A stretch of DNA of 64,000 nucleotides from the NCBI RefSeq assembly GCF_000763135.2, contig NZ_JRPR02000005.1, positions 47,162 through 111,161 on the forward strand, read 5' to 3'. The notes under the pieces were generated by a model. The model saw only the letters and a program-made list of their open reading frames with translations. It made no database searches and had not been told where the DNA came from. Source of the DNA: Helicobacter jaachi. GTDB lineage: Bacteria > Campylobacterota > Campylobacteria > Campylobacterales > Helicobacteraceae. Below, one piece after another: positions 1 through 8,298 of the stretch; positions within the stretch are counted from its first letter, which is position 1; the number at the start of each line of letters is the position of its first letter. The position numbers and the translations under genes were made by a program.

Positions 1-492
1 TATCATCACACTTATGGGCTAAATACCTTTATCACTAATTGTTCAAATAATTATGGACCAAATCAACATGATGAAAAGCTTATCCCCACTATCATTAGAA
101 ATGCCCTCAAAGGCGAGCCTATACCCATTTATGGCGATGGCTCAAATGTGCGCGATTGGCTCTTTGTGCTGGAGCATTGCTATGGGCTTGATAAAGTCTT
201 TCACTCTACTTATTTTGGAGAAAGCTTTAATATAGGCGGGCATAATGAATGCTCAAACCTTAAGCTAGCACATAGAATCTGCGCTATGCTTGATAGATTA
301 AAACCGCTCAAAAATGGCTCTTACAGCCAACAAATCACTTTTGTCAAAGACAGATTAGGGCATGATAAACGCTATGCCATTAATGCTAATAAAATTGCTG
401 CTAAACTTGCTTGGAAGCCTACAATGCCTTTTAGCGAGGGCTTAGCAATCACCATAAATTGGTATCTTAAAAAATATGCTACAATCTTATAA
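1..492 (+). CDS. rfbB: dTDP-glucose 4,6-dehydratase, C-terminal part (5' truncated by window)
   Basis: The enzyme converts dTDP-glucose to dTDP-4-keto-6-deoxyglucose, an NAD-dependent step that feeds deoxysugars into surface polysaccharide. The frame is open from base 1, so the start lies outside the window; 163 codons are present. Visible family signatures are SNNYGPNQHDEKLIP, then PIYGDGSNVRDWLFVLEH, and near the end RYAINANKIAAKLAWKP. The Rossmann glycine motif and catalytic YxxxK are upstream and not seen. It precedes five glycan-modification genes on the same strand, 17 bp before the next start. The family call is secure; the exact sugar pathway is inferred. Confidence 0.93.
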   Translation, partial: YHHTYGLNTFITNCSNNYGPNQHDEKLIPTIIRNALKGEPIPIYGDGSNVRDWLFVLEHCYGLDKVFHSTYFGESFNIGGHNECSNLKLAHRICAMLDRLKPLKNGSYSQQITFVKDRLGHDKRYAINANKIAAKLAWKPTMPFSEGLAITINWYLKKYATIL

Positions 493-509
493 AATCCTAA
501 GGAGCAAAT

Positions 510-1377
510 ATGAATATGCTAAATTTTGGCTGTGGGGCTAGATTTCATAAGGATTGGGTAAATATCGACTTTAGCCCCATTGATAATCGCGTGCAGAAAG
601 TCAATCTGCTTGGGCGACTGCCTTTTAGTGATAATAGCTTTAATGTGGCGTATAGCAGCCATTTTTTAGAGCATATCACGCCTAAAAAAGCCTATGAGGT
701 GCTAGGCGAGATTAAGCGTGTTTTAAAGCCAAATGGCGTGCTGCGCATTGTTGTGCCTGATTTAGAAAATATGGCAAAGGCATATTTAAGCGCACTTCAA
801 AGTGTAGATTCTATAGAATCTAACGGGGGGGGGGGCAATACACGATTATGAGGGTAAAAATGCAGAAAATATATTTTTGTATGATTGGATAATGCTTGAA
901 ATCTTTGACCAAATGGTAAGAATGCAAAGCGGAGGGGAAATGCAAAGATGCTTTGATTTAGTGCAAGAGACGCAAAATAAAGCCTTTAATGAGATTATTA
1001 AGCACCGCGTGGGCGAGGATTTACTCACGCCCCACCCTCACACACAGGCTAAAATCCCACTGCGCGCAAAACTTACGCTTGATAAAATTATAAATAAATG
1101 CTTAAATCTCTACCTAAAAGCCCTGCGCCTGTGCGTGCCAAAGAGTTTAAGAGATGAGATTTTTATCAGCACAAGCATTGGCGAGCGGCACAAATGGAGT
1201 TATGATAGATTTTCTCTCGCGCGCTTACTGCATAAAAGCGGCTTTACACATATCACACAGCAAGACTACGCACAATCGCAAATCCCGCACTTTAATACAT
1301 ATTTACTTGATATAAATGCCGATAATACCCCATACAAAGGCGTATCAAGCCTCTATGTGGAATGTATAAAGCCTTAA
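510..1377 (+). CDS. phase-variable SAM-dependent methyltransferase, currently out of frame
   Basis: Class I SAM methyltransferase of the short COG4627-like type. The N-terminal half shows LNFGCGARFHKDWVNIDF (motif I) and HFLEHITPKKAYEVLGEIKR followed by LKPNGVLRIVVPD. The frame then enters an 11-G tract at 825-835 and stops at 851. The downstream half is open in the +1 frame straight from the tract (AIHDYEGKNAENIF) to 1377. Losing one G (10) or gaining two (13) would join both halves into one protein of 288 residues. The start ATG at 510 has AAGGAG nearby. The gene is therefore a contingency locus in the OFF state in this sequence. Its substrate is unknown; the neighbours suggest a surface glycan. 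Confidence 0.85.
825..835 (+). repeat. poly-G tract, 11 bp, phase-variation switch
   Basis: Eleven consecutive G follow TAAC inside the methyltransferase at 510-1377. Slipped-strand changes here would shift the reading frame; the present length puts the two halves in different frames. An 18-bp perfect palindrome made of two AGATTCT-type motifs (805-822) abuts the tract. Confidence 0.9.
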
Positions 1378-1406
1378 ATACACATCTACTTTTAGCTTAA
1401 ATATCT

Positions 1407-1412
1407 TATAAT
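1407..1412 (+). promoter_or_regulatory. -10 box (TATAAT) of methyltransferase gene
   Basis: A perfect TATAAT sits 32 bp before the ATG at 1444, at a distance fitting a sigma-80 promoter. Helicobacter promoters usually lack a clear -35, and none is seen here. Confidence 0.45.
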
Positions 1413-1443
1413 GCGCCTTCAAATTTTACCCTGAAGGAAAACT

Positions 1444-2214
1444 ATGTCTGTAACATCTCTGCTTAAAGTCCCACTTAGGGCTGTGCGTGGCTTTTGGCTT
1501 GCATGCAAAAAGATTTATACACGCACGCTGCACCGCCCAAATTGGCACAATCTCCGCTCTTTGAAGCCCATATCAAGCGTATTTGGCTTTGATAGAGGCA
1601 CGCCTATTGATAGAATCTATACTGATGATTTTTTAAGCAAAAATGCACATTTTATCCGCGGCAGAGTGTGTGAAATCGCTGAAAATACCTATACCAAAGC
1701 CTTTGGCACAAATGTAGAGCAAAGCGAGATTTTCCACTTTAACCACGATAACCCTCAAGCGAGCATTGTGGGTGATTTGACGCAGGTAGATTCTCTGCCG
1801 CATGGGATTTTAGACTGCTTTATCTGCACAGTTACGCTTAATTTTATTTATGATTACAAAGCCGCTATAAGAGGTATTTACGCTATGCTTAAAAGCCCTT
1901 CACAAGCCCAAACATCAGCGCAAGCAGATACACTGCCTAGCGTGGCACTTGTGAGCGTAGCAGCCCTTGTGCAGATTTCGCAATATGATTATGAGCGTTG
2001 GGGGGATTTCTGGCGATTTACGGATATGGGGATTAAGAGGGACTTTGAGGAGGTCTTTGGCAAGGGCAATGTAGAGGTGGTGAGCTATGGCAATGTGCTA
2101 GCTGCCACAGCCGAACTGCAGGGCATAGCCGCGCAGGAGCTTACCCACACAGAGCTTTTTACACACGATGCACGCTATCCTGTGCTTATTTGCCTTGTGG
2201 CTAAAAAATGCTAG
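1444..2214 (+). CDS. class I SAM-dependent methyltransferase, glycan cluster
   Basis: A 256-residue protein with a methyltransferase-like core: FDRGTPIDRIYTDDFL, then RGRVCEIAENTYTKAFG in the place of motif I, ASIVGDLTQVDSLPHGILD, and CTVTLNFIYDYKAAIRGIYAML, as in type-11-like methyltransferases. The first 35 residues are basic and hydrophobic and may contact the membrane. TGAAGGAAAA lies just before the ATG. Unlike its four neighbours it has no poly-G tract, so it should be constitutively in frame. A role in methylating a surface sugar is inferred from context only. Confidence 0.75.
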   Translation: MSVTSLLKVPLRAVRGFWLACKKIYTRTLHRPNWHNLRSLKPISSVFGFDRGTPIDRIYTDDFLSKNAHFIRGRVCEIAENTYTKAFGTNVEQSEIFHFNHDNPQASIVGDLTQVDSLPHGILDCFICTVTLNFIYDYKAAIRGIYAMLKSPSQAQTSAQADTLPSVALVSVAALVQISQYDYERWGDFWRFTDMGIKRDFEEVFGKGNVEVVSYGNVLAATAELQGIAAQELTHTELFTHDARYPVLICLVAKKC

Positions 2215-2225
2215 AATACGCCGCA

Positions 2226-2294
2226 TTATAGAATCTAGCAAAGGCAGCTTAGATGGCAACAGCGTGGAAATGATAGTCTTGCTAGATTCTATAA
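2226..2294. repeat. inverted-repeat element with 16-bp TAGATTCTATAA-type termini
   Basis: Perfect 16-bp arms (2226-2241, TTATAGAATCTAGCAA, and its complement at 2279-2294) enclose 37 bp between the stop of one glycan gene and the start of the next. The arms contain the heptamer that is over-represented throughout the window. It may be a terminator or a relic of a small terminal-inverted-repeat element. Confidence 0.75.
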
Positions 2295-2337
2295 AATTAC
2301 AAAAAAATGCAAGCAAAATCCAAAATTTAAGGAATAT

Positions 2338-3342
2338 ATGAAATCATTTATCCATAAAGCCATTCATAACCTCTCGCAATATGCGTGTGTGCAGGGATTA
2401 TATAAGGGCAAGGGCGTTATTCTTATGCTGCATCGCATAGCACCCTTTGAGCATAGGCTCGCTCCTAATGAAAATATGAAAGTCTCGCCTGTATTTTTAG
2501 AATCTTTTATCCTGCAAGCAAAGGCGCAGGGCTACACTTTTATAAGCATTGATGAAGTGTATAGAGGGCTATGCGAGCAGCGATTAGTAGATAAGTTTAT
2601 CTGCATAACTATTGATGATGGCTATAAGGATAATCTCACCTATGGCTATCCTATTTTTAGTAAGCATAATGTGCCTTTTTGCATATATGTCTGCACTTCA
2701 TTCCCGCAAGGGACGCATAATATGTGGTGGTTTGGCTTGGAGGATTATTTACTAAAAGAAAATGCCATAAACATTAATGGCAACATGTGGGATATTTCAA
2801 GTATAGAATCTAAAGAAGCCGCTTTTATGGCGCTGCGCGAAATTATCATTCAAAAAGTATCAAGCTATGAGGATTGCGCAGAAACTATGCAAAGTCTTGG
2901 CATAGCCTATAATCCACGCGATTATGATAATCTCACGCTTACTTGGGAGGATATAGATTTTTTATCTACAGCTAACGGGGGGGGGGGTATAGATAGAATC
3001 TGCACTATTGGCTGCCACACGCATTCGCACCCTATTTTTAATAACCTTTCACACAAGCAAGTTACAGCAGATATACAAAAGGCAAATGCCCTTTTTAAGG
3101 CACATTTGGGCGAAATTCCTAAGCATTTTGCCTATCCTTTTGGCGGGAGAATTGAAGTAGATTCTTCATATTTTCCCCTTATGGCAACACTTGGCTTTAA
3201 AACGGCTACAACCACGCGACATGGGTGCATTTACCCCTCGCATAAAGCACATTTGCACGCCCTGCCGCGCGTATTTTTTAGCCAACATTTCAATATAGAA
3301 TCTGCGTATAAAATCCGTAAAAAGCGTGTGGTTACAAGCTAG
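2338..3342 (+). CDS. NodB-family polysaccharide deacetylase, phase-variable (ON)
   Basis: A 334-residue polysaccharide deacetylase-like protein. Expected metal-site motifs are visible: FICITIDDGYKDN (about 88-101, TxDDG), CHTHSHP (about 227) and HFAYPFGG (about 263). The family removes acetyl groups from N-acetylated sugars with a divalent metal. An 11-G tract at 2977-2987 interrupts the protein just before the HTHSHP motif and reads as NGGGG; the frame is intact here, so the gene is ON. There is no obvious signal peptide, so it probably acts on a cytoplasmic precursor. It starts at an ATG preceded by AAGGAAT. Confidence 0.85.
   Translation: MKSFIHKAIHNLSQYACVQGLYKGKGVILMLHRIAPFEHRLAPNENMKVSPVFLESFILQAKAQGYTFISIDEVYRGLCEQRLVDKFICITIDDGYKDNLTYGYPIFSKHNVPFCIYVCTSFPQGTHNMWWFGLEDYLLKENAININGNMWDISSIESKEAAFMALREIIIQKVSSYEDCAETMQSLGIAYNPRDYDNLTLTWEDIDFLSTANGGGGIDRICTIGCHTHSHPIFNNLSHKQVTADIQKANALFKAHLGEIPKHFAYPFGGRIEVDSSYFPLMATLGFKTATTTRHGCIYPSHKAHLHALPRVFFSQHFNIESAYKIRKKRVVTS
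2977..2987 (+). repeat. poly-G tract, 11 bp, in deacetylase gene
   Basis: Eleven G after GCTAAC, followed by TATAGATAGAATCT. A length change of one base would truncate the protein before its second metal-binding motif. Confidence 0.9.
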
Positions 3343-3466
3343 CCTTAATATCAGTTTTAAGCTATCTTGCTTTATGATAAAATGCTAGCGCGCAAATTTT
3401 AAGATAGAATCTGCCCCAAAAGCACAAAGGACGCATACAAACACACTTTATATACAAGGAGTAATC

Positions 3467-4306
3467 ATGCAAATTGATTTAGAAAACAAAGGCTTAACCC
3501 CCAAAGAAAAGCAAGAGCTTACCCTCCTCTTAGATTCTGTAAATCCGCGAATCACTGATGATTTGGAGCAGATTTGGTATTTGATAGACAAAGCGTGGAA
3601 TGACATGGGCTGTGATAATAAAGAGCTTGATTGGGAAAAGATTGGCTTATTTTATGCCCACCCTGTGTGGCTTTTAAATGGGCTTTTCATCGAGCAGCAC
3701 GCGCTATCTATGCACATACGCGATAGTATCGCGCACTACATTGCTACGCACATTGTGGGGGATAGAAAGCTTAGAATCTGCGATTATGGCGGGGGATTTG
3801 GCACGCTATCACGCGAAATTGCAAGGCTCTGCCCGCAGGCGCATATTGATATTTATGAGCCATTTCCTAGCCAATATGGAAAGGCGTGTATAGCGGCATT
3901 TAGCAATATTACTTTTGTGGATAAGTTACAAAATGAGACTTATGATTGCCTTGTATGCACTGATGTGTTAGAGCATGTTGATGATGTGATAGGCTGCTTT
4001 AAAGGTATGCTAGATTCTGTAAAAGTGGGCTCTAGCGTGCTTATTGGCAATTGTTTTTATCCTGTGATTGCCTGCCACTTGCCAAAGCACTTTCACTTCC
4101 GCTATACTTTTAAGCTTATTGCCAAAACTATGGGACTTAAGTTTGAAGGCGTGGTGAGCGGGGCGAGCTATGTGGAAATTTATACCAAGGTAAAACCCAC
4201 TCGTGTGAGCTTTATAACGAAATTAACGGGGGGGGGGGAGCAAGTGTTTATATGCCCTCATTTGCATTGTGAAACCTATTGTAAAGCCCATTTTGAAGCC
4301 GCTTAA
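3467..4306 (+). CDS. class I SAM-dependent methyltransferase, phase-variable (ON)
   Basis: A 279-residue methyltransferase. The SAM-binding motif I is ICDYGGGFGTLSREIARLCP (about 104-123), followed by the acidic IDIYEPFP and then DCLVCTDVLEHVDDV with LKSVK-like spacing, typical of type 11/12 enzymes. The start has GGAG 6 bp upstream. An 11-G tract at 4228-4238 lies near the 3' end and reads LTGGGEQ; the frame is intact. Slippage would replace only the last 25 residues (CPHLHCETYCKAHFEAA end), so the effect of switching is less certain than in the other tract-bearing genes. Confidence 0.82.
   Translation: MQIDLENKGLTPKEKQELTLLLDSVNPRITDDLEQIWYLIDKAWNDMGCDNKELDWEKIGLFYAHPVWLLNGLFIEQHALSMHIRDSIAHYIATHIVGDRKLRICDYGGGFGTLSREIARLCPQAHIDIYEPFPSQYGKACIAAFSNITFVDKLQNETYDCLVCTDVLEHVDDVIGCFKGMLDSVKVGSSVLIGNCFYPVIACHLPKHFHFRYTFKLIAKTMGLKFEGVVSGASYVEIYTKVKPTRVSFITKLTGGGEQVFICPHLHCETYCKAHFEAA
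4228..4238 (+). repeat. poly-G tract, 11 bp, in methyltransferase gene
   Basis: Eleven G after AATTAAC near the 3' end of the methyltransferase at 3467-4306. Confidence 0.9.
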
Positions 4307-4352
4307 ACAATGGCTCAAAGTTTTAGTGAAAAAAATATAAAAAGGAGCAGAA

Positions 4353-5303
4353 ATGACAGCATGTATTTTATGCAAAAGTGATAAAACTACCATCACTCAA
4401 GTGGTCGATAAAGCCGATATTTGCGCACTTTATGCGCGCGCGTTTCAAATGGATATTTCTCATCTCATTAAAAGCGATTTGCTCTATCATCATTGCCCAG
4501 ATTGCGATTTGCGCTTTTTTGTGTGCGAAGATGGCAGCATTCCCACAGGAGATAATGACTTTTACAATACGCTAAATAGCCTTGATTGGTATTATTTTGC
4601 CCAAAAGCATGAATATCATTATGCTAAAAAATTTATCCATTCAGAATCTAGAGTGCTTGAAGTGGGCTGCGGCAAGGCAGCATTTGCACATTTTCTGCCA
4701 CAAAAGGCGCGGGAGCAGTATGTGGGATTAGAATTTAGCACGCAAGCAAAGCAAATGGCGGCAAAAGATGGCATTTATATTGAAAATATCGCTGTTGAGG
4801 AATACGCCAAGACCCACGCGCAAAGCTTTGATGTAACCTGCAGTTTTCAAGTATTAGAACATGTGAGTAATCCGCATGATTTTTTGCAAGCCCAAATTGA
4901 GTGCTTAAAAAGCGGTATTTTAACGGGGGGGGGGCAGAATGAAACTTCTTTGCTTATCATTGCCGTGCCTTGTGAAAATAGCTTTATCCAATATTGCGTC
5001 AATGGTATCCTCAATATGCCTCCGCACCACATCTCACGCTTTAGCGACACCACGCTACACAAAATAGCTGATATTTTTAATCTTAAGTTATTAGAAATCC
5101 ACCACGAGCAAGTCCAGCCCGAACATATTGAATTTTATAAATATACAATGTGGGCAAAGCTCTTTCTCCCCACGCCGCTTGTAGATAGGGGCATAGCGCG
5201 CAAAGTGATTAATAAACTAGGCAAAATTGGCAAGCATTTCATAAAAATCCCGCCAAATGCCTATGGGCATACGATGATTGGCATCTACGCGCTTAAGGCT
5301 TAA
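4353..5303 (+). CDS. zinc-ribbon class I SAM methyltransferase, phase-variable (ON)
   Basis: A 316-residue protein. It opens with a probable zinc-binding module, CILC near residue 4 paired with CPDC near residue 48. The methyltransferase core follows: SRVLEVGCGKAAFAHFL (motif I), YVGLEFSTQAKQMA, and SFQVLEHVSNPHDFLQAQIE. This Zn-knuckle plus methyltransferase arrangement is common in C-methyltransferases acting on nucleotide sugars. A 10-G tract at 4925-4934 sits mid-gene (LTGGGQNE) and is in frame. AAAGGAG precedes the ATG. It is the last gene of the glycan block and faces pgpA. Confidence 0.83.
   Translation: MTACILCKSDKTTITQVVDKADICALYARAFQMDISHLIKSDLLYHHCPDCDLRFFVCEDGSIPTGDNDFYNTLNSLDWYYFAQKHEYHYAKKFIHSESRVLEVGCGKAAFAHFLPQKAREQYVGLEFSTQAKQMAAKDGIYIENIAVEEYAKTHAQSFDVTCSFQVLEHVSNPHDFLQAQIECLKSGILTGGGQNETSLLIIAVPCENSFIQYCVNGILNMPPHHISRFSDTTLHKIADIFNLKLLEIHHEQVQPEHIEFYKYTMWAKLFLPTPLVDRGIARKVINKLGKIGKHFIKIPPNAYGHTMIGIYALKA
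4925..4934 (+). repeat. poly-G tract, 10 bp, in zinc-ribbon methyltransferase gene
   Basis: Ten G after TTTTAAC. In-frame at this length; a one-base change would cut the protein at about two thirds of its length. Confidence 0.9.
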
Positions 5304-5402
5304 AAGCGCGCATTTTTGTGATAACACCCCAGTCCACAGACGCGAGCATTTATAGAATCCATGCATTTTTGCTTTTCTAACACTTTTTGATTTTCACTTT
5401 GC

Positions 5403-5428
5403 TAGATTCTGTAATTTTATAGAATCTA
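5403..5428. terminator. inverted repeat between convergent genes
   Basis: TAGATTCT (5403-5410) and AGAATCTA (5421-5428) form 8-bp arms around a 10-bp AT-rich spacer, between the end of the glycan block and the end of pgpA. Its place between convergent genes suggests a bidirectional terminator. Confidence 0.5.
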
Positions 5429-5466
5429 AAAGCCTTGCGAAAAAAGAAATTAGAAAACTACAGAAT

Positions 5467-5946
5467 CTACACAAACCTCAAAGCATAATGATAGCCTTGC
5501 ACGATGAGTAATCCTGTAATGCCTGCAAGTGCGCCAGCGAGCGCATCATCGCCCACCACGCCCAAACCTCCTTTGACCTCCCTATCAATCCTGCCGATAA
5601 AAGAGGGCTTATACACATCAAAGATTCTAAATAAAATAAACGCTAGCCCAATTTCGAGTGCGCCAAAGCCCACAATACTCATAGCTAGCCACATTCCCAC
5701 TAACTCATCAATGACTATGCTTTTATCATCATGGGTTTGCGTGCGCTGCTCATAGAGATTAATCTGCTTAATGGCTACAAGCGCGATAAACACGCCTAGC
5801 AAAAAAAGTGTTTCTTGTGAAAAATACACAATGGGCGCGCCTATTATCGCTGCTAGCGCACTGCCTGCTGTGCCGGGCGCCTTAGGCGAATAGCCACTAT
5901 AAAAAAGACTAAGGAATAAATCTTTAATTAATTGTGCTTTGCGCAT
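5467..5946 (-). CDS. pgpA: phosphatidylglycerophosphatase A
   Basis: PgpA removes the phosphate from phosphatidylglycerophosphate at the inner membrane to give phosphatidylglycerol. Family features in the 159 residues are YSGYSPKAPGTAGS near the N-terminus, the acidic IVIDELVGMWLAM segment, FRIFDVYKPSFIGRIDREVKGG with GLGVVGDDALAG, and several membrane segments. I start at the ATG at 5946, one base beyond the upstream stop at 5948; an ATG 42 bp further up would overlap the regulator gene. Last gene of the ispDF-regulator-pgpA operon. Confidence 0.9.
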   Translation of the reverse strand: MRKAQLIKDLFLSLFYSGYSPKAPGTAGSALAAIIGAPIVYFSQETLFLLGVFIALVAIKQINLYEQRTQTHDDKSIVIDELVGMWLAMSIVGFGALEIGLAFILFRIFDVYKPSFIGRIDREVKGGLGVVGDDALAGALAGITGLLIVQGYHYALRFV

Positions 5947-5947
5947 A

Positions 5948-6853
5948 TTATGCTTGTGGAATGGTCTTATTTTTACGAATAATGCCATATTTTTTGCGCT
6001 TCTCCCACAGACTTTTGCGGCTCATACCAAGCTTTTTAGCTAGCTCGATGTCTGGATAGCGACTCTCATATTTAGTGATAATAATTTTTTCATACTCTTT
6101 CACAGATAGAATCTCCCCGCTTAGCTCTACGCTATTGCTTTGACAAGAAATATCAATCACCTGTGGGAAAGCAATTTTTTCATTCAATACCACAGAAATA
6201 ATCACCTGATGCTTTAGTGCGGCTTCAAGGAAGTCCTTCCTATCGCTTTTTTTAAGCTCCTCAAGATTAGTGATGTAATAAATTTCATTTTTCTTTGGGG
6301 GAATTCTAAAAATACTCTTCCAAGTCTCTTCTTTGAGGGAGTAGAATTGAAAGCGTATGCGCTTCTCGCGTGCATAGCGCATAGCGTAAATATCCGCGCT
6401 GCGCTGGGTATTAGTCTTAATCACAAAAGGTGGATTATACAAAAATGGCTCTGGTGTGCCTAACTCACGCTCAATAAAGCTAAAATAGCTCCTATAAAAT
6501 TTAATTTCCTCATTAATTTCGCAGCAAGTTTTGTAATGCGTGATTTTGCGTATAAGCTCATCAACAATAAAGGGCTTCACAATATAATCTGTAACGCCAT
6601 TGCGCAGGGGCTTAATCACTGTATCATCGCTAATGTAGGCAATCATTAAAATAATAATTGCTTGTGGATAGGCTTTGCTTAATTCGATATAGCCCTCATT
6701 AATCGTGCCAAATGAGGCAAGAATCACATCATAATTATCTTTTTGCACATCTTTGAGTGAATGCGCAATCACGCATTCCAAGCGAGAATCACTTAATTTA
6801 TTAGCAATACTCTGCGCCAAATAAATTTCATTTTCAATAATTAAGACTTTCAT
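5948..6853 (-). CDS. HP1021-type atypical orphan response regulator
   Basis: A 301-residue regulator like H. pylori HP1021, the Campylobacterota orphan regulator linked to redox response and chromosome-origin control. The receiver-like domain (about 1-120) begins MKVLIIENEIYLAQS. At the phosphoacceptor position the sequence is VILASFG, with Ser where Asp is expected, so normal phosphotransfer is unlikely. The C-terminus has a Fis-type helix-turn-helix (ELAKKLGMSRKSLWEKRKKYG). Cysteines at LECV, KTCCE and DISCQ could be redox sensors, by analogy with HP1021. I chose the ATG at 6853 because AAGGAG precedes it at ideal spacing. It lies between ispDF and pgpA. Confidence 0.88.
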   Translation of the reverse strand: MKVLIIENEIYLAQSIANKLSDSRLECVIAHSLKDVQKDNYDVILASFGTINEGYIELSKAYPQAIIILMIAYISDDTVIKPLRNGVTDYIVKPFIVDELIRKITHYKTCCEINEEIKFYRSYFSFIERELGTPEPFLYNPPFVIKTNTQRSADIYAMRYAREKRIRFQFYSLKEETWKSIFRIPPKKNEIYYITNLEELKKSDRKDFLEAALKHQVIISVVLNEKIAFPQVIDISCQSNSVELSGEILSVKEYEKIIITKYESRYPDIELAKKLGMSRKSLWEKRKKYGIIRKNKTIPQA

Positions 6854-6883
6854 ATCTGCTCCTTCTTGCTGCAATCATTCATT

Positions 6884-8116
6884 TTAGCCTCCTTGCGCGC
6901 TATTTTGAGACAATGCACTTTTTTGATATAGCTCACTCTTTTGACGCCACTCACTATTTTGGCACATTTTGCGCCAATCAATAAAGCCCATACTCACGCA
7001 CGCCTCCACGCACACGCCCTCTTTACGCCCAACGAAGCCTAGAGATTCTGTCGTGGTGGCTTTGATATTCACCTGCGATAGAGGAATGCGCAAAATATGG
7101 GCTATACACTCGCGCATAGCCCTTTTATAGGGCGTAATTTTAGGTGTTTGCGCCATAATAGTAATATCTGCATTATACAGCTCATAGCCCACACTTTGCG
7201 CAAAAGCGTAGATTCTATCAAGCAGTATTTTAGAATCTGCATTATGATAGGCTGCATCTGTGTCAGGAAACCACTCGCCTATATCGCCCCCGCCCATAGC
7301 GCCTAAAATCGCATCACTTAGCGCGTGCAGCACGACATCACCATCGCTATGGGCTTTAAACCCAAAGCTAGATTCTATCTTTACACCCCCAAGATACATA
7401 TCTTTGCCCACTTCAAAAGAATGTATATCTATCCCATGCCCTACAAAGGTGCGTTTAGCAGGTGGGCTCAAAAGAGGCAAATGCCAATTTACATCTTGCG
7501 TGAATGTGAGTTTATTTAAAAGCTCACTGCCCTGCACAAAGCCTACATTTCCGCCAAATGCGTGTATAGCCGAACTCTCATCACTAAAATCATATGTATT
7601 TTGCAAAGCTTGCCTAAGAATCTGCGTCCTACTAAGCTGGGGCGTTTGGATAAGTTTAATGGCTTCTCGCTTAAGATATGCACCCTCATAAAAGGTCGTA
7701 TCTGCGACATTCATATATGGCACGACACATGCCACATTTTCACTTAACGCCCCAAACATAGCGCGTATGACAGATTCTATACTATTCCACCTTGCTACAT
7801 CGCTTACAAGCACAAGCGGCGTATCGACATACTCTAGGGCATTACGCAAAGATTTAGCGCGTGTATCACCGCCCTGCACGACTTTATAGGGGCTTATAGA
7901 TTGCATATAGGATAAATCTGTTTTTGAAGCAGTAATAAGCACTTTTTTGAAAGCAAAATGTTTTAAAATATTATTTGTCGCCACAAGCCATAGCGGCTCT
8001 TCACCTATGCGTAGCCATTGTTTTTTATAAGAATGCCCAGCACAAAACCTTGTAGAATCCCCAGCTGCCATCATAATGAGCGAAACATCATCTAAGAGCA
8101 AATTTTTATCTTGCAA
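6884..8116 (-). CDS. ispDF: bifunctional IspD/IspF isoprenoid enzyme
   Basis: Fusion of 2-C-methyl-D-erythritol 4-phosphate cytidylyltransferase (IspD, about 1-215) and 2-C-methyl-D-erythritol 2,4-cyclodiphosphate synthase (IspF, about 222-380) of the MEP pathway. IspD shows [13 protein letters not shown] and later KKQWL; IspF shows [12 protein letters not shown] with the metal-binding DxH, then [19 protein letters not shown] and [13 protein letters not shown]. The fused form is typical of Campylobacterota. After the IspF domain the protein carries an unusual tail of four six-residue repeats. First gene of the minus-strand operon, divergent from thiC. Confidence 0.93.
   Translation of the reverse strand: MQDKNLLLDDVSLIMMAAGDSTRFCAGHSYKKQWLRIGEEPLWLVATNNILKHFAFKKVLITASKTDLSYMQSISPYKVVQGGDTRAKSLRNALEYVDTPLVLVSDVARWNSIESVIRAMFGALSENVACVVPYMNVADTTFYEGAYLKREAIKLIQTPQLSRTQILRQALQNTYDFSDESSAIHAFGGNVGFVQGSELLNKLTFTQDVNWHLPLLSPPAKRTFVGHGIDIHSFEVGKDMYLGGVKIESSFGFKAHSDGDVVLHALSDAILGAMGGGDIGEWFPDTDAAYHNADSKILLDRIYAFAQSVGYELYNADITIMAQTPKITPYKRAMRECIAHILRIPLSQVNIKATTTESLGFVGRKEGVCVEACVSMGFIDWRKMCQNSEWRQKSELYQKSALSQNSAQGG
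6890..6961 (-). repeat. 18-bp tandem repeat x4 in ispDF 3' end
   Basis: Four degenerate 18-bp units, each beginning CAAAA on the minus strand, encode [18 protein letters not shown] and QNSAQG at the extreme C-terminus of IspDF. The period is exact although the unit sequence has drifted. Confidence 0.75.
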
Positions 8117-8239
8117 ATTTCTATCCTGTGAGAGTGCGTATCAAATTTTGCGCCTATTCTATCACTAAAAAACAAAAAATAAACTAAAAATTGTTACTTA
8201 AATACTCAATATATTTAACCTTTTTTTAAATAAACGGGG

Positions 8240-8245
8240 TATATT
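8240..8245 (+). promoter_or_regulatory. -10-like box (TATATT) upstream of thiC
   Basis: TATATT lies 54 bp before the thiC start in the 182-bp divergent region with ispDF, which is very AT-rich. I see no TPP riboswitch consensus there. Confidence 0.35.
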
Positions 8246-8298
8246 GGACAAGTTTGGATAGCGTAAGCATTGAATCTGCACACAATAAAGGATATATA

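Noticed and set aside
2098..2316. 72-codon antisense frame at the end of the second methyltransferase
   Set aside because: It crosses the inverted-repeat element and overlaps a real gene end; no ribosome site or conserved composition.
6890..6961. CRISPR-like repeat
   Set aside because: Units are 18 bp, contiguous, coding and without spacers; it is a protein tandem repeat.
8117..8298. TPP riboswitch upstream of thiC
   Set aside because: The conserved CTGAGA and ACCTGA blocks are absent from the 182-bp divergent region.
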